Shown: one piece after another, positions 37,473 through 47,984 of the stretch | Layout: every line of letters starts with the position of its first letter | Position numbering within the stretch: the first letter of the stretch is position 1 | Assembly (NCBI RefSeq): GCF_001690985.1 | Contig: NZ_MAJS01000079.1 | Location: 248,001 to 312,000 of the forward strand | Source: Aliivibrio sp. 1S175 | Lineage (GTDB): Bacteria; Pseudomonadota; Gammaproteobacteria; Enterobacterales; Vibrionaceae | DNA: 64,000 bases | Direction: 5' to 3' | Notes under the pieces: generated by a model | What the model was told of the DNA's origin: nothing | What the model saw: only the letters and a program-made list of their open reading frames with translations | The model's database searches: none | Program-made: the position numbers and the translations under genes

Positions 37473-39836
37473 ATGAAGCAGTTAAAAATTCTCGCGCAAT
37501 TTTATGTCGATCTCATGGTGAGACTTGGCATCGTTCGTTTTAGTCTCTTACTCGCTATAGCCTTAGTGGCGCTAGCTGTTATCGTTCAAGTCGGGGTTAC
37601 ACTTTTCTTGAGTGGGGAAGTGACAGACTTAGATATTGTTCGTTCTGTTTTCTTTGGTTTATTAATCACGCCTTGGGCGGTTTTTTTCCTCTCCGTTGTT
37701 GTTGAACATTTAGAGGATTCTCGCCAACGATTGTCTAAATTAGTCAGTAAAATGGAAGAAATGCGTACGCGTGACTTGGATTTAAATAAAAAATTACAAG
37801 GCAACGTAAAGAAGCTAAATCAAGAAATTGAAGAACGAGAAAAAGCAGAAGATGCTCGACAAGAAGCAATGGAAGATCTTGAAAATGAAGTTTTTCAACG
37901 TGAAAAAGCACAATTAGAATTAGCGGAACAAACGGCATTGTTACGCTCCTACTTAGATACCTCTCCAGATATCATTTATTATCGTAATGAATCCGGCTTA
38001 TTTTCTGGTTGCAATAAAGCAATGGAAGATCTTATCGGTAAAACAGAGAAAGAATTGATTGGTCTATCGCCTAAAGATGTTTACAACGAAGAAGTCGCTG
38101 TAAAAGTTATAGATACGGATAGACAGGTACTCACAGGTAATCAAGCTTTAACTTACGAACAATGGCTTGATTATCCTGATGGGCGAAAAGCGTGCTTTGA
38201 ATTAAGTAAGATCCCATTTTATAGTAAAGGTGGACGCCATCTTGGTTTAGTCGGTTTTGGTCGAAATATCACCGACCGTAAAAGTTACGAAGAGGCGCTA
38301 GAAAAAGCCAGCCGTGATAAAACTACCTTTATTTCAACCATTAGCCATGAGTTACGTACTCCATTAAATGGCATTGTTGGTTTAAGTCGTATGTTGTTAG
38401 ATACTCGCCTTGATGATGAGCAACATAACTATATGAGAACCATTAATGTCAGTGCGATCACTCTTGGTAATATCTTTAATGACATCATTGATATGGATAA
38501 ATTTGATCGTCGAAAATTAGAACTCCTGCCTAAGCCTCTTGATTTCCTTAGTTTTGTTACTGAAATGGAAAATATATCAGGACTAATGGCAGAACAAAAA
38601 GGTCTTCGTTTTGATTTGGAAAGACTAAGTGTTTTGCCTCCCCATATTATTGTAGATAGTACTCGATTGCGCCAAGTGCTTTGGAATCTGATTGGTAATG
38701 CGACTAAATTTACTAAAGAAGGTGGCGTAGTCCTGTCAGTTAGTGCGGATATTGGTCAAGATAATGCGGAAATAACCTTTGAAGTTGAAGATACTGGCAT
38801 TGGTATCCCTGAATCTGAATTAGATAATGTTTTTGCTATGTATTATCAAGTGAAACAAGGTAAAGATAATTTACATGCGGTAGGTACAGGTATTGGGCTT
38901 GCTGTATCTAAAGAGTTAATTAATTTGATGGGCGGAGATATTACAGTAACCAGTGATATTGGTTTTGGTAGTACGTTTATAGTAACGATTAATGTGCCTT
39001 TAATTGATCATGTTGAAGAAGAGGAGGCAATGCCTGAAGTTAAGAGTGCCAAATCATTGCGTATATTTATGTTGGAAGATATAGAGCTAAATGTCACGGT
39101 TGCTCGTTCATTGCTAGAAAGTTTGGGACACACTGTCGAGGTTGCTATGTGTGGCGAAGATGCTTTAAAGCAATTTGACCCAACGAAATATGACCTGGCA
39201 TTACTTGATATTCAACTACCAGATATGACAGGGTTTGATGTTGCTCAGGCATTACGAGAAAAATTTGATGAGTTGCCTCCTCTGGTGGCATTAACGGCTA
39301 ATCTTTTAAAAGAAAAAGATGAGTATTTTGAAAAAGGCATGGATGAAGCGATCAGTAAACCATTAAGTGTTAAAGCACTGACAGAGGTTCTTGAGTTATT
39401 TTCAATGTCAGATAAGAAAGAGCTTAAAAAGAAATTAAAACAGCCAATCAAAACACAAGAGCAATTAGATAATGAACAACTGATAGATCGTTTACTCGAT
39501 ATAGAAATGTTAGAGTCTTATATTGATATTGTTGGAACTAAACCAGTATATGCCAGTATTGAAATGTTTGAAAAAAGTATGAAAGAGTACATTCAAATAT
39601 TGGATACTAATATGACGGCAAGAGATCAAGACGGTATCGTATTTGAAACTCATAAAATGAAAGGTGCGGCGGGATCTATTGGTCTTAAGCATATTCAGCA
39701 AGTCGCTCAAAAAGCGCAATCACCGGATCTTCCTGCATGGTGGGAAAATATAGATGATTGGGTTGAAGAAATTAAAAATGAATATGAAAATGATATTCAA
39801 ATATTAAAAAGCTGGTTAGAGCAGCAAGCTAAATAA
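37473..39836 (+). CDS. arcB: Hybrid sensor histidine kinase ArcB
   Basis: ArcB senses the redox state of the quinone pool and phosphorylates ArcA. The 787-residue protein starts at ATG 37473 (MKQLKILAQFY); a GTG two codons upstream is rejected. Two membrane helices lie at about 22-45 and 57-77, then a coiled coil (to about 150), a PAS domain (about 155-270), HisKA with H292 (STISHELRTPLNG), an HATPase (G boxes DTGIGIP and GTGIGLAV), a receiver with D579 and an Hpt domain with H727. The redox cysteines C180 and C241 occupy exactly the E. coli positions. The lipoprotein gene follows after 8 bases, and arcA is convergent. Confidence 0.97.
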   Translation: MKQLKILAQFYVDLMVRLGIVRFSLLLAIALVALAVIVQVGVTLFLSGEVTDLDIVRSVFFGLLITPWAVFFLSVVVEHLEDSRQRLSKLVSKMEEMRTRDLDLNKKLQGNVKKLNQEIEEREKAEDARQEAMEDLENEVFQREKAQLELAEQTALLRSYLDTSPDIIYYRNESGLFSGCNKAMEDLIGKTEKELIGLSPKDVYNEEVAVKVIDTDRQVLTGNQALTYEQWLDYPDGRKACFELSKIPFYSKGGRHLGLVGFGRNITDRKSYEEALEKASRDKTTFISTISHELRTPLNGIVGLSRMLLDTRLDDEQHNYMRTINVSAITLGNIFNDIIDMDKFDRRKLELLPKPLDFLSFVTEMENISGLMAEQKGLRFDLERLSVLPPHIIVDSTRLRQVLWNLIGNATKFTKEGGVVLSVSADIGQDNAEITFEVEDTGIGIPESELDNVFAMYYQVKQGKDNLHAVGTGIGLAVSKELINLMGGDITVTSDIGFGSTFIVTINVPLIDHVEEEEAMPEVKSAKSLRIFMLEDIELNVTVARSLLESLGHTVEVAMCGEDALKQFDPTKYDLALLDIQLPDMTGFDVAQALREKFDELPPLVALTANLLKEKDEYFEKGMDEAISKPLSVKALTEVLELFSMSDKKELKKKLKQPIKTQEQLDNEQLIDRLLDIEMLESYIDIVGTKPVYASIEMFEKSMKEYIQILDTNMTARDQDGIVFETHKMKGAAGSIGLKHIQQVAQKAQSPDLPAWWENIDDWVEEIKNEYENDIQILKSWLEQQAK

Positions 39837-39844
39837 GGAATTCT

Positions 39845-40291
39845 ATGAAAAAGGTACTATTTACTTCTGTAATGATGATGGCACTATCTGGATGTCAAAT
39901 GACATCAGAATCTACAGTTGATTGGCAACAAGACAATAAAGTAGAAATCATGAACACTCAAATTCAGCTTAGTTCTGCGGTATGGATTGACCAAATGCCG
40001 ACGATTGGCTCAGAAGAAGATGAGAGCAAGTTCAATGTGGCACTGACATTATCGTCAAAGCAAGTAATCGCTCCTGAACTAACTATTGAAAAAGTAGTTA
40101 TGCGTCAAGGTGAGGAATCATGGGTTTTAACGGATGATGAATTTGAAGTTCGTGTTCATGATAATCATACGTGGGAAATTGCAGGTCAATCATTTCACAC
40201 ACTAGATTCAGCTAAATTATTAGACATTGCTGTTCAAGTAAATGATGAATGGATCATTGAAAATAATATTCAAATTGATACGGTGTATTAA
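39845..40291 (+). CDS. Uncharacterised small lipoprotein downstream of arcB
   Basis: I do not recognise the family. The 148-residue protein has a signal peptide with lipobox LSGC and lipidated Cys17; Gln at +2 suggests the outer membrane. The mature part is acidic, tryptophan-containing and predicted mainly beta (alternating segments such as NVALTLSSKQVIAPELTIEKVV). It has no cysteine after the lipobox and no repeat. It starts eight bases after the arcB stop with AAGGAA upstream, so it should be cotranscribed with arcB and share its terminator. Periplasm-facing partnership with ArcB is only a possibility from position. Confidence 0.8.
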   Translation: MKKVLFTSVMMMALSGCQMTSESTVDWQQDNKVEIMNTQIQLSSAVWIDQMPTIGSEEDESKFNVALTLSSKQVIAPELTIEKVVMRQGEESWVLTDDEFEVRVHDNHTWEIAGQSFHTLDSAKLLDIAVQVNDEWIIENNIQIDTVY

Positions 40292-40304
40292 TTAATACAG
40301 ACAT

Positions 40305-40340
40305 AAAAAATGCCCAGCTAGTGATAGCTGGGCATTTTTA
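40305..40340. terminator. Bidirectional terminator between arcB operon and arcA
   Basis: AAAAATGCCCAGCT pairs with AGCTGGGCATTTTT around a 6-base loop, with A and T runs on both sides. Confidence 0.88.
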
Positions 40341-40364
40341 TTTAGATGGGTTTAAGAAGAAATC

Positions 40365-41084
40365 TTATGCTTCTTCTAAATCACCACAAAAGCGGTAACC
40401 TTCACCGTGAATCGTAGCAATGATTTCTGGAGTATCAGTTACAGATTCAAAATGTTTACGGATACGACGAATCGTCACATCAACAGTACGGTCATGTGGC
40501 TTAAGCTCACGACCTGTCATCTTTTTCAGAAGATCTGCACGAGTCTGGATCTTACCTGGGTTTTCACAGAAGTGAAGTAAAGCACGGAACTCTGAGCGAG
40601 GAAGCTTGTAGCTTTCACCGCTTGGGCTAACAAGAGAACGGCTATTAATTTCTACTGTCCAACCATTGAATGCATAGCGCTCAACTGTTTTCTTATCTTC
40701 AACAGTTGTACTTTGATTCATTGAACGAGTTAATAAATTACGTGCACGAATAGTAAGTTCGCGAGGGTTGAATGGTTTAGTGATGTAATCATCTGCACCA
40801 ATTTCTAGACCTAAAATTTTATCAACTTCATTGTCTCGACCTGTTAGGAACATAAGAGCCATATCACCACGCTCACGAAGTTCACGAGCAAGTAGAAGAC
40901 CATTTTTTCCTGGAAGGTTGATATCCATAATCACTAGATTAAGTTGTTGCTCAGAAAGCACTTTGTGCATTTCTTCGCCATCGCTCGCTTCAAAAACATT
41001 GTAGCCTTCAGCTTCAAAAATGCTTTTAAGTGTATTACGAGTTACGTGTTCATCTTCAACGATTAGGATCTGAGGGGTTTGCAT
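40365..41084 (-). CDS. arcA: Two-component response regulator ArcA
   Basis: ArcA represses respiratory and TCA-cycle genes under low oxygen when phosphorylated by ArcB. The 239-residue protein has a receiver domain (LIVEDE at 7-12, phosphorylated Asp in [10 protein letters not shown] near 54, conserved Lys in YITKPFNP near 103). An OmpR-type winged helix follows ([24 protein letters not shown]). In this genome region arcA is convergent with arcB; in E. coli they are far apart. A 446-base spacer with an FNR-type box lies upstream. Confidence 0.97.
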   Translation of the reverse strand: MQTPQILIVEDEHVTRNTLKSIFEAEGYNVFEASDGEEMHKVLSEQQLNLVIMDINLPGKNGLLLARELRERGDMALMFLTGRDNEVDKILGLEIGADDYITKPFNPRELTIRARNLLTRSMNQSTTVEDKKTVERYAFNGWTVEINSRSLVSPSGESYKLPRSEFRALLHFCENPGKIQTRADLLKKMTGRELKPHDRTVDVTIRRIRKHFESVTDTPEIIATIHGEGYRFCGDLEEA

Positions 41085-41530
41085 GGGCGGTACCTAACTA
41101 ACTGATTAAAGTCAAAAGTAGAATTAAAAATGTTAATTCTATAATAAAAAATTTACAAATAGGAAATAGACTCTTCAATAGTAGACTAAAATGTCAAATG
41201 AAGAGTAAATACCTAAACGGTACGCCATCCTTGGTGGTTGTTATTGAATATATACCCAATAACATGAAAAAGCTCTAATTTTGTAAAATATTAGATGAAA
41301 CTCCATTAGAAGGGAGATTTTAATCCTTTAACACCACTCTAACAATAAGCTATTTTTATTTCCATACATTTTATTGATTTAAGTCAATAGCAACCGATGT
41401 CAATACAGTGTAGTTATAAATAGAGGGACATACCTATATTATAATTGTAAATATTTATGCGAACTATCGATAATTACTTTAACAAATGTTGTTATTTTAG
41501 AAACGATTTTACAAACAAGGAGAAAATGAA
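41085..41530. promoter_or_regulatory. arcA-rraA divergent spacer with FNR-type box at 41374-41387
   Basis: TTGAT-TTAA-GTCAA matches the FNR consensus TTGATNNNNATCAA at 9 of 10 fixed positions. Its centre is 144-150 bases from the RraA-like start and about 296 bases from arcA. A TATAAA at 41415-41420 would place a plus-strand start at about -46, slightly off the usual -41.5 spacing. E. coli arcA is activated by FNR, so either gene could be the target. The remainder is AT-rich without a recognisable gene. Confidence 0.5.
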
Positions 41531-42007
41531 ATGGATTTATTACCTGATATTTGTGACCAATTTGAAGATAAAGTACAGCTCATTGATGTTGAGTTTAAAA
41601 ATTATGGTGGAAAAGTGTGCTTTTATGGTGAAATTGTAACGGTACGTTGTTATCAAGATAATTCTTTAGTTAGAGATGTTTTAAAAACAAATGGACAAGG
41701 CAAGGTATTATTCATTGATGGTAACGGTTCTTGTCAAAAAGCACTGCTTGGTGATCAAGTTGCTACGTTAGCAGTACAGAATCAATGGGAAGGCGTGGTT
41801 GTTTTTGGAGCAGTCAGAGATGTTGGAGCGATAAAAATGATGCCTCTTGGTTTAAAAGCATTAGGCGCTTCTCCGTTTAAAACAGAAAAAAGAGGCGCGG
41901 GTGAGCAACAAGTATCCGTGACCATTAATACTCAAATAATTTCTCCAGGAGATTATATATATGCCGACCTTAATGGTGTATTGATGAGTAAAGAGTTGTT
42001 AATTTGA
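41531..42007 (+). CDS. RraA-like protein (RNase E regulator / aldolase superfamily)
   Basis: The 158-residue protein aligns along its length with E. coli RraA, which binds RNase E and inhibits it. Conserved segments are the N-terminal [23 protein letters not shown] (near 59) and [18 protein letters not shown] (near 80-97). The last holds Arg96-Asp97. E. coli RraA has Arg-Gln there, whereas aldolases of the same fold (HMG/CHA aldolase) have Arg-Asp. A further acidic residue three on is alanine here. RNase E regulation, aldolase or decarboxylase activity all remain possible. AAGGAG lies seven bases before the ATG. It is monocistronic between arcA and thrL. Confidence 0.85.
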   Translation: MDLLPDICDQFEDKVQLIDVEFKNYGGKVCFYGEIVTVRCYQDNSLVRDVLKTNGQGKVLFIDGNGSCQKALLGDQVATLAVQNQWEGVVVFGAVRDVGAIKMMPLGLKALGASPFKTEKRGAGEQQVSVTINTQIISPGDYIYADLNGVLMSKELLI

Positions 42008-42174
42008 TAACAAGTTAAAAATATTTAAATGTGAATTTAATAATTTAAAATCAATAGCTTGGCGTGATATTTACTGCTTTTGTTAAATCGGTTGGGGAAT
42101 TTCCCATTGACTTGTTAGAGAGAAGTAAGGTAATTATTGTACATCGTAAGTATTTATTTAGAGTTTTCATTAAT

Positions 42175-42243
42175 ATGTTCACTATCAGCTCAATGATTAT
42201 TACCACAACAATTACCTGCACTATGGTTGCTGGGGTGGGCTGA
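42175..42243 (+). CDS. thrL: thr operon leader peptide
   Basis: A 22-codon frame, too short for normal gene calling, contains six threonine codons (3, 10, 11, 12, 14, 16) and four isoleucine codons (4, 8, 9, 13). Its stop codon lies 23 bases before the attenuator hairpin. The ribosome should stall on it when charged tRNA(Thr) or tRNA(Ile) is short, preventing termination ahead of thrA. The ribosome site is weak (GAG eleven bases upstream). Confidence 0.93.
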   Translation: MFTISSMIITTTITCTMVAGVG

Positions 42244-42266
42244 TACGCATAAGTATTTTAAAGAAG

Positions 42267-42298
42267 CCCGCACTGATTATCAGAGCGGGTTTTTTTTT
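42267..42298 (+). terminator. thr operon attenuator
   Basis: CCCGCACTG (42267-42275) pairs with CAGAGCGGG (42281-42289) with one A-A mismatch and is followed by T9. It lies between thrL and thrA. Confidence 0.92.
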
Positions 42299-42410
42299 GT
42301 AATTTTGTTACTAATTTTTAACTGCATTCTTTTATTATCAACTGAAAAGGTTATGATGCTAGGTATGCAGTAAGGATATTGCAGTAACACTCGTTTTAGG
42401 GAGGATAGTC

Positions 42411-44870
42411 ATGCGAGTATTAAAATTTGGTGGTTCGTCATTAGCAGATTCAGATCGTTTTTTGCGCGCCGCAGATATCATTGCCAATAATGCACAGCAG
42501 CAAGATGTTTCTGTTGTTTTATCGGCACCAGGTAAGGTAACTAATAAATTAGTTTCTGTGGTAGATAATGTTCTAACCAATGGAGAAGCTGAATTACAAA
42601 TCGTAGAGTTAGAAACTGTTTTTGTTCAGTTATTTAATGGCATTTCTACCGCACTTCCACAAGTTGATCTTAAAACGCTTGAAAATAAGCTTAAAGATTC
42701 ACTGTCTCAGCTTCGTCAATACGTTCATGGGATCACCCTATTAGGCATGTGCCCTGATAACGTATACGCAAAAATCATCAGTAAAGGTGAACGCATTTCA
42801 ATCGTTACGATGAAAGCGGTTCTTGAAGCAAAAGGACAGCCGGCTAGCCTGATTGACCCTGTTAAATATCTATATGCGCGCGGTGACTTCCTTGAAGGTG
42901 CTGTTGATGTTGATATATCTACCCTTAACTTTAGAAATGAACCGCTACCCATTGGTCATGTAAATATCATGCCTGGTTTTACCGCTGGTAATTCAAAAGG
43001 GGAGCTAGTAACACTAGGTCGCAATGGTTCTGATTATTCAGCAGCTGTACTGGCTGCCTGTCTTCGTGCTGAATGCTGTGAAATCTGGACAGATGTGGAT
43101 GGAGTATATAATTGTGACCCTCGTTTGGTTGATGATGCTCGCTTATTAAAATCATTAAGTTATCAAGAAGCGATGGAGCTTTCTTATTTTGGAGCATCTG
43201 TTCTTCACCCTAAAACCATCGCACCTATTGCACAATTTCATATTCCTTGCTTAATTAAAAACAGTTTTAACCCTCAAGGCCCTGGCACTCTTATTGGTCA
43301 AGATACCGGTGAAGACAATCTTGCGATTAAAGGTATTACTACATTAAATAACCTAACAATGGTTAATGTGAGTGGCCCTGGCATGAAAGGCATGGTTGGA
43401 ATGGCGAGCCGTGTATTTGGCGCTATGTCTACCGCCGGTATTTCTATTGTATTGATTACACAATCTTCTTCAGAATACAGCATTAGCTTTTGTATTGAAG
43501 CGGACGATAAAGCGCAAGCAGAACAAGTACTAAGAGAAGCTTTTGAGCTTGAATTAAAAGATGGTCTATTAGAGCCTGTTGAGTTCATGGATAACGTTGC
43601 AATCGTAACCTTAGTTGGTGATGGTATGCGCACATCGAAAGGTGTTGCCTCTCAGTTCTTTACTTCTTTAACTGAAGTTAATGTCAATATTATTGCGATT
43701 GCACAAGGTTCATCTGAGCGTGCTATTTCAGCGGTTATTCCAGAAGATAAAATTGCAGAATCAATTAAAGCTTGTCACGAGAATTTATTTAACAGTAAAC
43801 ATTTTTTAGATGTATTTGTTGTTGGTGTAGGCGGTGTTGGTGGTGAGTTAGTTGATCAAATTCAACGTCAACAACCCAAACTTGCGGAAAAAGGCATCGA
43901 GATCCGAGTTTGTGGTTTAGCTAATAGCCGTGGATTATTATTAGATAGCAAAGGGATCCCGCTAGAACATTGGCGTGATCGCATGAATAGTACAACGGAA
44001 GGTTTCAGCCTTGCTCGCCTTATCGCTTTAGTACAGCGCAATCATATTATAAATCCAGTGATTATTGATTGTACTTCTGATCATGGAATTGCAGCTCAAT
44101 ATGTTGATTTCTTATCTGCAGGCTTTCATGTCATCACACCGAATAAGAAAGCGAATACAGATTCAATGGCGTTTTACCATCAATTGCGTAATGCGGCTCG
44201 CGCCACTCGTCGTAAGTTTATGTATGAAACAACCGTAGGCGCAGGTTTACCAGTAATTGAAAACCTTCAGAATTTGATTGCTGCTGGTGATGAACTGGTG
44301 AAGTTTAATGGTATTTTATCGGGTTCTTTATCGTATATTTTCGGTAAGTTAGATGAAGGTATGTCATTAAGTGATGCGACGAATGTTGCGAAACAAAATG
44401 GCTTTACTGAGCCAGATCCTCGAGATGATCTTTCTGGTATGGATGTGGCACGTAAGCTCCTTATTCTAGCTCGTGAATCCGGTCTTGAAATTGAACTAGA
44501 TGATGTTGAAGTTGAACAAGCTTTACCACCAGGGTTTGATGATTCAGGTACGGTTGAAGAGTTTATGGCTCGTCTTCCAGAAGCGAATGAATACTTTGCT
44601 CAAGAGTCGGCAAAAGCGGCAGAAGAAGGGAAAGTACTGCGTTATGTTGGTGAGATCCTAGAAGGTAAATGTAAGGTGCGTATCGCTGCTGTTGATGGTG
44701 ATGATCCTATGTTTAAGATCAAAGATGGTGAAAATGCCTTAGCATTCTATAGCCGTTACTATCAGCCAATTCCATTAGTACTACGTGGTTATGGTGCGGG
44801 TACTGAAGTGACAGCTGCTGGCGTCTTCTCTGATTTAATGCGTACCCTCGGTTGGAAATTAGGAGTATAA
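42411..44870 (+). CDS. thrA: Bifunctional aspartate kinase I / homoserine dehydrogenase I
   Basis: This fused enzyme performs the first and third steps from aspartate to threonine. Of 819 residues (820 in E. coli), the kinase occupies about 1-290 ([13 protein letters not shown] at 5-17), with tandem ACT domains to about 460 for threonine feedback. The dehydrogenase follows from about 465, starting with [14 protein letters not shown] for NADP; later motifs are TPNKKANT and GGLSG-type [12 protein letters not shown]. The start has GGGAGG upstream. It is the first structural gene of thrABC. Confidence 0.97.
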   Translation: MRVLKFGGSSLADSDRFLRAADIIANNAQQQDVSVVLSAPGKVTNKLVSVVDNVLTNGEAELQIVELETVFVQLFNGISTALPQVDLKTLENKLKDSLSQLRQYVHGITLLGMCPDNVYAKIISKGERISIVTMKAVLEAKGQPASLIDPVKYLYARGDFLEGAVDVDISTLNFRNEPLPIGHVNIMPGFTAGNSKGELVTLGRNGSDYSAAVLAACLRAECCEIWTDVDGVYNCDPRLVDDARLLKSLSYQEAMELSYFGASVLHPKTIAPIAQFHIPCLIKNSFNPQGPGTLIGQDTGEDNLAIKGITTLNNLTMVNVSGPGMKGMVGMASRVFGAMSTAGISIVLITQSSSEYSISFCIEADDKAQAEQVLREAFELELKDGLLEPVEFMDNVAIVTLVGDGMRTSKGVASQFFTSLTEVNVNIIAIAQGSSERAISAVIPEDKIAESIKACHENLFNSKHFLDVFVVGVGGVGGELVDQIQRQQPKLAEKGIEIRVCGLANSRGLLLDSKGIPLEHWRDRMNSTTEGFSLARLIALVQRNHIINPVIIDCTSDHGIAAQYVDFLSAGFHVITPNKKANTDSMAFYHQLRNAARATRRKFMYETTVGAGLPVIENLQNLIAAGDELVKFNGILSGSLSYIFGKLDEGMSLSDATNVAKQNGFTEPDPRDDLSGMDVARKLLILARESGLEIELDDVEVEQALPPGFDDSGTVEEFMARLPEANEYFAQESAKAAEEGKVLRYVGEILEGKCKVRIAAVDGDDPMFKIKDGENALAFYSRYYQPIPLVLRGYGAGTEVTAAGVFSDLMRTLGWKLGV

Positions 44871-44872
44871 AA

Positions 44873-45829
44873 ATGAGTATTGTTGTTTATGCTCCAGCAT
44901 CAATTGGTAATGTAAGTGTTGGCTTTGATGTATTAGGTGCGGCAGTTTCTCCGATTGATGGCACATTATTGGGTGATCGTGTTTTAGTTGAATTAGGCTC
45001 AGAAGCGTTCACTTTAGCAACGGCTGGTCGCTTTGTAGATAAGCTTCCAGAGGATCCAGAAGACAATATCGTTTACGATTGTTGGCGAGTGTTTGCAAGA
45101 GAACTTGCAAAGAAGGGTATTGAGCTAAAAAATATCCATATGGTATTAGAGAAAAATATGCCAATTGGATCTGGTTTAGGTTCAAGTGCTTGCTCTATTG
45201 TTGCGGCTTTAGATGCCCTGAATTTATTTCATGATAAACCACTAACCGAAATGGAAGTGTTAGCCTTGATGGGTGAGATGGAAGGGCAGATCTCTGGTGG
45301 TATTCACTATGATAATGTCGCCCCTTGTTATCTTGGTGGTTTGCAATTAATGGTCGAAGAGCTCGGGATTATCAGTCAAGAAGTCCCTTGTTTTGATGAG
45401 TGGTACTGGGTTATGGCATACCCTGGAATTAAAGTATCTACGGCAGAAGCTCGTGAAATTTTACCGTCTCAATATCGTCGACAAGATGTTATCGCTCATG
45501 GTCGTAATCTTGCAGGCTTTATCCATGCTTGCTATTCAAAACAACCTGAACTTGCGGCTAAAATGATCAAAGACGTAGTGGCAGAACCTTATCGAGAACG
45601 TTTGTTACCTAATTTTTCTCAAGCGCGTGAATACGCCGCTTCTGCTGGTGCGCTAACAACCGGTATTTCAGGTTCGGGCCCAACGCTATTTAGCATCTGT
45701 AAAGATAAAGACGTAGCAAATAGAGTCTCTCGTTGGTTGCAAGAAAATTATGTTCAAAATGATGAAGGATTTGTCCATGTTTGTCGTTTAGATAAACAAG
45801 GCTCACAAGTAACAGGAAGTAAACTATGA
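44873..45829 (+). CDS. thrB: Homoserine kinase
   Basis: The GHMP-family kinase phosphorylates homoserine with ATP. It has 318 residues from ATG 44873, two bases after the thrA stop and with AGGAG inside the end of thrA; a longer frame start at 44852 is rejected. Motifs are [16 protein letters not shown] (GHMP N-terminal), the ATP loop [12 protein letters not shown] near 98, and [11 protein letters not shown] near 265. Its TGA overlaps the thrC ATG. Confidence 0.97.
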   Translation: MSIVVYAPASIGNVSVGFDVLGAAVSPIDGTLLGDRVLVELGSEAFTLATAGRFVDKLPEDPEDNIVYDCWRVFARELAKKGIELKNIHMVLEKNMPIGSGLGSSACSIVAALDALNLFHDKPLTEMEVLALMGEMEGQISGGIHYDNVAPCYLGGLQLMVEELGIISQEVPCFDEWYWVMAYPGIKVSTAEAREILPSQYRRQDVIAHGRNLAGFIHACYSKQPELAAKMIKDVVAEPYRERLLPNFSQAREYAASAGALTTGISGSGPTLFSICKDKDVANRVSRWLQENYVQNDEGFVHVCRLDKQGSQVTGSKL

Positions 45830-47109
45830 AGCTGTATAACATAAAAGAAAATGATGAACAGGTCTCTTTTGGCCAAGCGGTACGCCAAGGGTTAGGCCGT
45901 AATCAAGGGTTATTTTTCCCATCAGAATTACCAAAGTTTGATGATGTTGATGCGCTTCTAGCTGACGATTTTATTACACGTAGTACTAAGATTTTATCCG
46001 CATTTATTGGTGATGAGCTGCCTGTTGATACGGTAAGAAGTATGGTTGAAAATGCATTTCAATTCCCAGCCCCTATTCATGCCGTTAAAGATGGCGTATA
46101 TGCATTGGAATTATTCCATGGACCAACCTTGGCATTTAAAGATTTTGGTGGCCGTTTTATGGCGCAATCTTTGGCGGCGGTAACTGAGGGTAATGAACAG
46201 ATTACGATTCTAACCGCAACCTCTGGTGATACTGGTGCCGCGGTTGCTCATGCATTCTATGGTATGGATAATATTAAAGTCGTAATTCTTTATCCAAAAG
46301 GCAAGATTAGCCCATTACAAGAAAAGCTCTTTTGTACTTTGGGTAAGAATATCCACACTGTTGCTATCGATGGCGATTTTGATGACTGTCAGGCATTGGT
46401 TAAGCAATCTTTTGATGATGCAGAGCTACGTAAAGAAGTAGGATTGAACTCAGCGAATTCAATTAATATCAGCCGTCTAATGGCACAAATCTGTTATTAC
46501 TTTGAAGCCGTATCTCAACTGCCAAAAGAAAAACGTAGCGATGTCGTTATTTCAGTACCAAGTGGTAACTTTGGTAATTTAACCGCAGGTTTATTAGCTA
46601 AATCACTTGGCTTACCTGTGAAACGCTTTATCGCTGCAACTAATGTTAATGACACCGTACCGCGCTACCTTGAAACGGGTAAGTGGGAGCCTAAAACGAC
46701 AATTCCAACCATCTCAAATGCTATGGATGTAAGTCAGCCAAATAACTGGCCACGAATCGAAGAGTTATGCCAGCGATTAGGTTGGGGTTTAGAGACTCTT
46801 GGAAAAGGTGCGGTTACTGATGAGCAAAGTTCAGAAACCTTAAAAGCGATGAATGCTGAAGGCTATTTGTGTGAACCACACGGTGCTATTGCTTATCGTA
46901 TTCTTGAAGAGCAGCTAAATGAAGGCGAAACAGGGCTTTTCTTATGTACCGCCCATCCTGCTAAATTTAAAGAAGTGGTTGATGACATTTTAGGTTGTGA
47001 TCTTGAACTTCCTGCGCCGTTAGCAAAACATAATGCAATGGAACTATTATCTGAAGATCTTGCTAATGATTTTGATGAATTAAAAGCAGTATTACGTAAA
47101 GTTCAGTAA
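45826..47109 (+). CDS. thrC: Threonine synthase
   Basis: The pyridoxal-phosphate enzyme converts phosphohomoserine to threonine. Its 427 residues match E. coli ThrC (428). The PLP lysine is in [11 protein letters not shown] near residue 105, and phosphate binding in [17 protein letters not shown] near 145. The four-base ATGA overlap with thrB implies translational coupling. A terminator follows. Confidence 0.97.
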   Translation: MKLYNIKENDEQVSFGQAVRQGLGRNQGLFFPSELPKFDDVDALLADDFITRSTKILSAFIGDELPVDTVRSMVENAFQFPAPIHAVKDGVYALELFHGPTLAFKDFGGRFMAQSLAAVTEGNEQITILTATSGDTGAAVAHAFYGMDNIKVVILYPKGKISPLQEKLFCTLGKNIHTVAIDGDFDDCQALVKQSFDDAELRKEVGLNSANSINISRLMAQICYYFEAVSQLPKEKRSDVVISVPSGNFGNLTAGLLAKSLGLPVKRFIAATNVNDTVPRYLETGKWEPKTTIPTISNAMDVSQPNNWPRIEELCQRLGWGLETLGKGAVTDEQSSETLKAMNAEGYLCEPHGAIAYRILEEQLNEGETGLFLCTAHPAKFKEVVDDILGCDLELPAPLAKHNAMELLSEDLANDFDELKAVLRKVQ

Positions 47110-47125
47110 TAATGATAAAAATAAG

Positions 47126-47159
47126 TCCCTGATTTAATATTTTAAGCCAGGGATTTTTT
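47126..47159 (+). terminator. Rho-independent terminator of thrABC
   Basis: TCCCTG (47126-47131) pairs with CAGGGA (47148-47153), then T6. The stem is short and the loop large. Confidence 0.7.
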
Positions 47160-47183
47160 ATATGTACTATTTAGTTAGGCGCA

Positions 47184-47221
47184 TAAAAAAACGGCACTCA
47201 TGAGCAATGAGTGCCGTTTTT
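47184..47221. terminator. Terminator of grcA (bidirectional form)
   Basis: AAAACGGCACTCA pairs with TGAGTGCCGTTTT around a 7-base loop, with A and T runs on both sides. It backs up the weaker thrC terminator. Confidence 0.9.
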
Positions 47222-47244
47222 ATTGAATTCAATTCACTCTAAAA

Positions 47245-47622
47245 TTATAGAGTTTCAGTGAAAGTACGCGCGATAACGTCTTTTTGTTGTTCTGTCGTTA
47301 GAGAGTTAAAACGCACAGCATAACCAGATACACGGATAGTTAGTTGTGGGTAATTCTCTGGGTGTTTAACCGCATCTTCTAAAGTATCACGTTGTAAAAC
47401 GTTAACATTTAGGTGTTGGCCACCTTCAATTTTTGGCGCTTTTTCAATTGCAACGTCACGGCTTTCATATTCGCCTAGCTCGTTTGCAGCAATTACTTGG
47501 TCAGCTTCAAAACCTGACGTTGCAACAACACAACGCGCTTCATTTTTCTCGCTATCTAGTAGCCAGATTGAGTTAAGAAGATCGTCATTTGCAGCTTTAG
47601 TAATTTGGATACCTGTGATCAT
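47245..47622 (-). CDS. grcA: Autonomous glycyl radical cofactor GrcA
   Basis: The 125-residue protein replaces the C-terminal part of oxygen-damaged pyruvate formate-lyase and restores its activity. The glycyl radical motif RVSGYAV near the C-terminus places the radical on Gly100. The preceding segment ([22 protein letters not shown]) resembles the end of PflB. The ATG has AGGAGAAAG upstream. A well-placed FNR box and a perfect -10 hexamer lie upstream, agreeing with anaerobic induction known for E. coli yfiD. Confidence 0.96.
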   Translation of the reverse strand: MITGIQITKAANDDLLNSIWLLDSEKNEARCVVATSGFEADQVIAANELGEYESRDVAIEKAPKIEGGQHLNVNVLQRDTLEDAVKHPENYPQLTIRVSGYAVRFNSLTTEQQKDVIARTFTETL

Positions 47623-47984
47623 TTTACTTTCTCCTAGTCCACTTTGTGGTTATTTTGTAAATATCTTATGGGTCACATTATATACATGATACCCTTACTT
47701 TGTATATTGATATAAGTCAAAAAACAACAAAAAGTGATAATTAATTCATCTTAAAAAGATTGTTCTAAATCAATAAAGCACCATATAGCTAGTCTGTAGC
47801 ACGATATTATCGGATTACTGCTTTGTTGGTATTAGGTTGTTTTGTAGTAAACTTACTACAAAATGATCTGTTTTTTATTTCTCTATTTTACTGATTTTAA
47901 GGAACGTAAATTAGAGAACTACTGACAAATAAAGCGTTTACCGTAATAATAGTGTGAAGATCATTTTGAAAGGAAAGTACTGAG
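47623..47984. promoter_or_regulatory. grcA-nfo divergent spacer
   Basis: Apart from the grcA promoter (47677-47720), this 362-base spacer is AT-rich and shows no gene. GAAAGGAAAG ends ten bases before nfo and is its ribosome site. No nfo promoter or SoxR-type box was recognised. Confidence 0.4.
47677..47720 (-). promoter_or_regulatory. FNR-type class II promoter of grcA
   Basis: On the minus strand TTGAC-TTAT-ATCAA (47707-47720) matches the FNR consensus at 9 of 10 positions. TATAAT lies at 47677-47682. A start near 47671 puts the box centre at about -42, the standard class II position. Transcription would enter grcA about 50 bases downstream. Confidence 0.75.
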
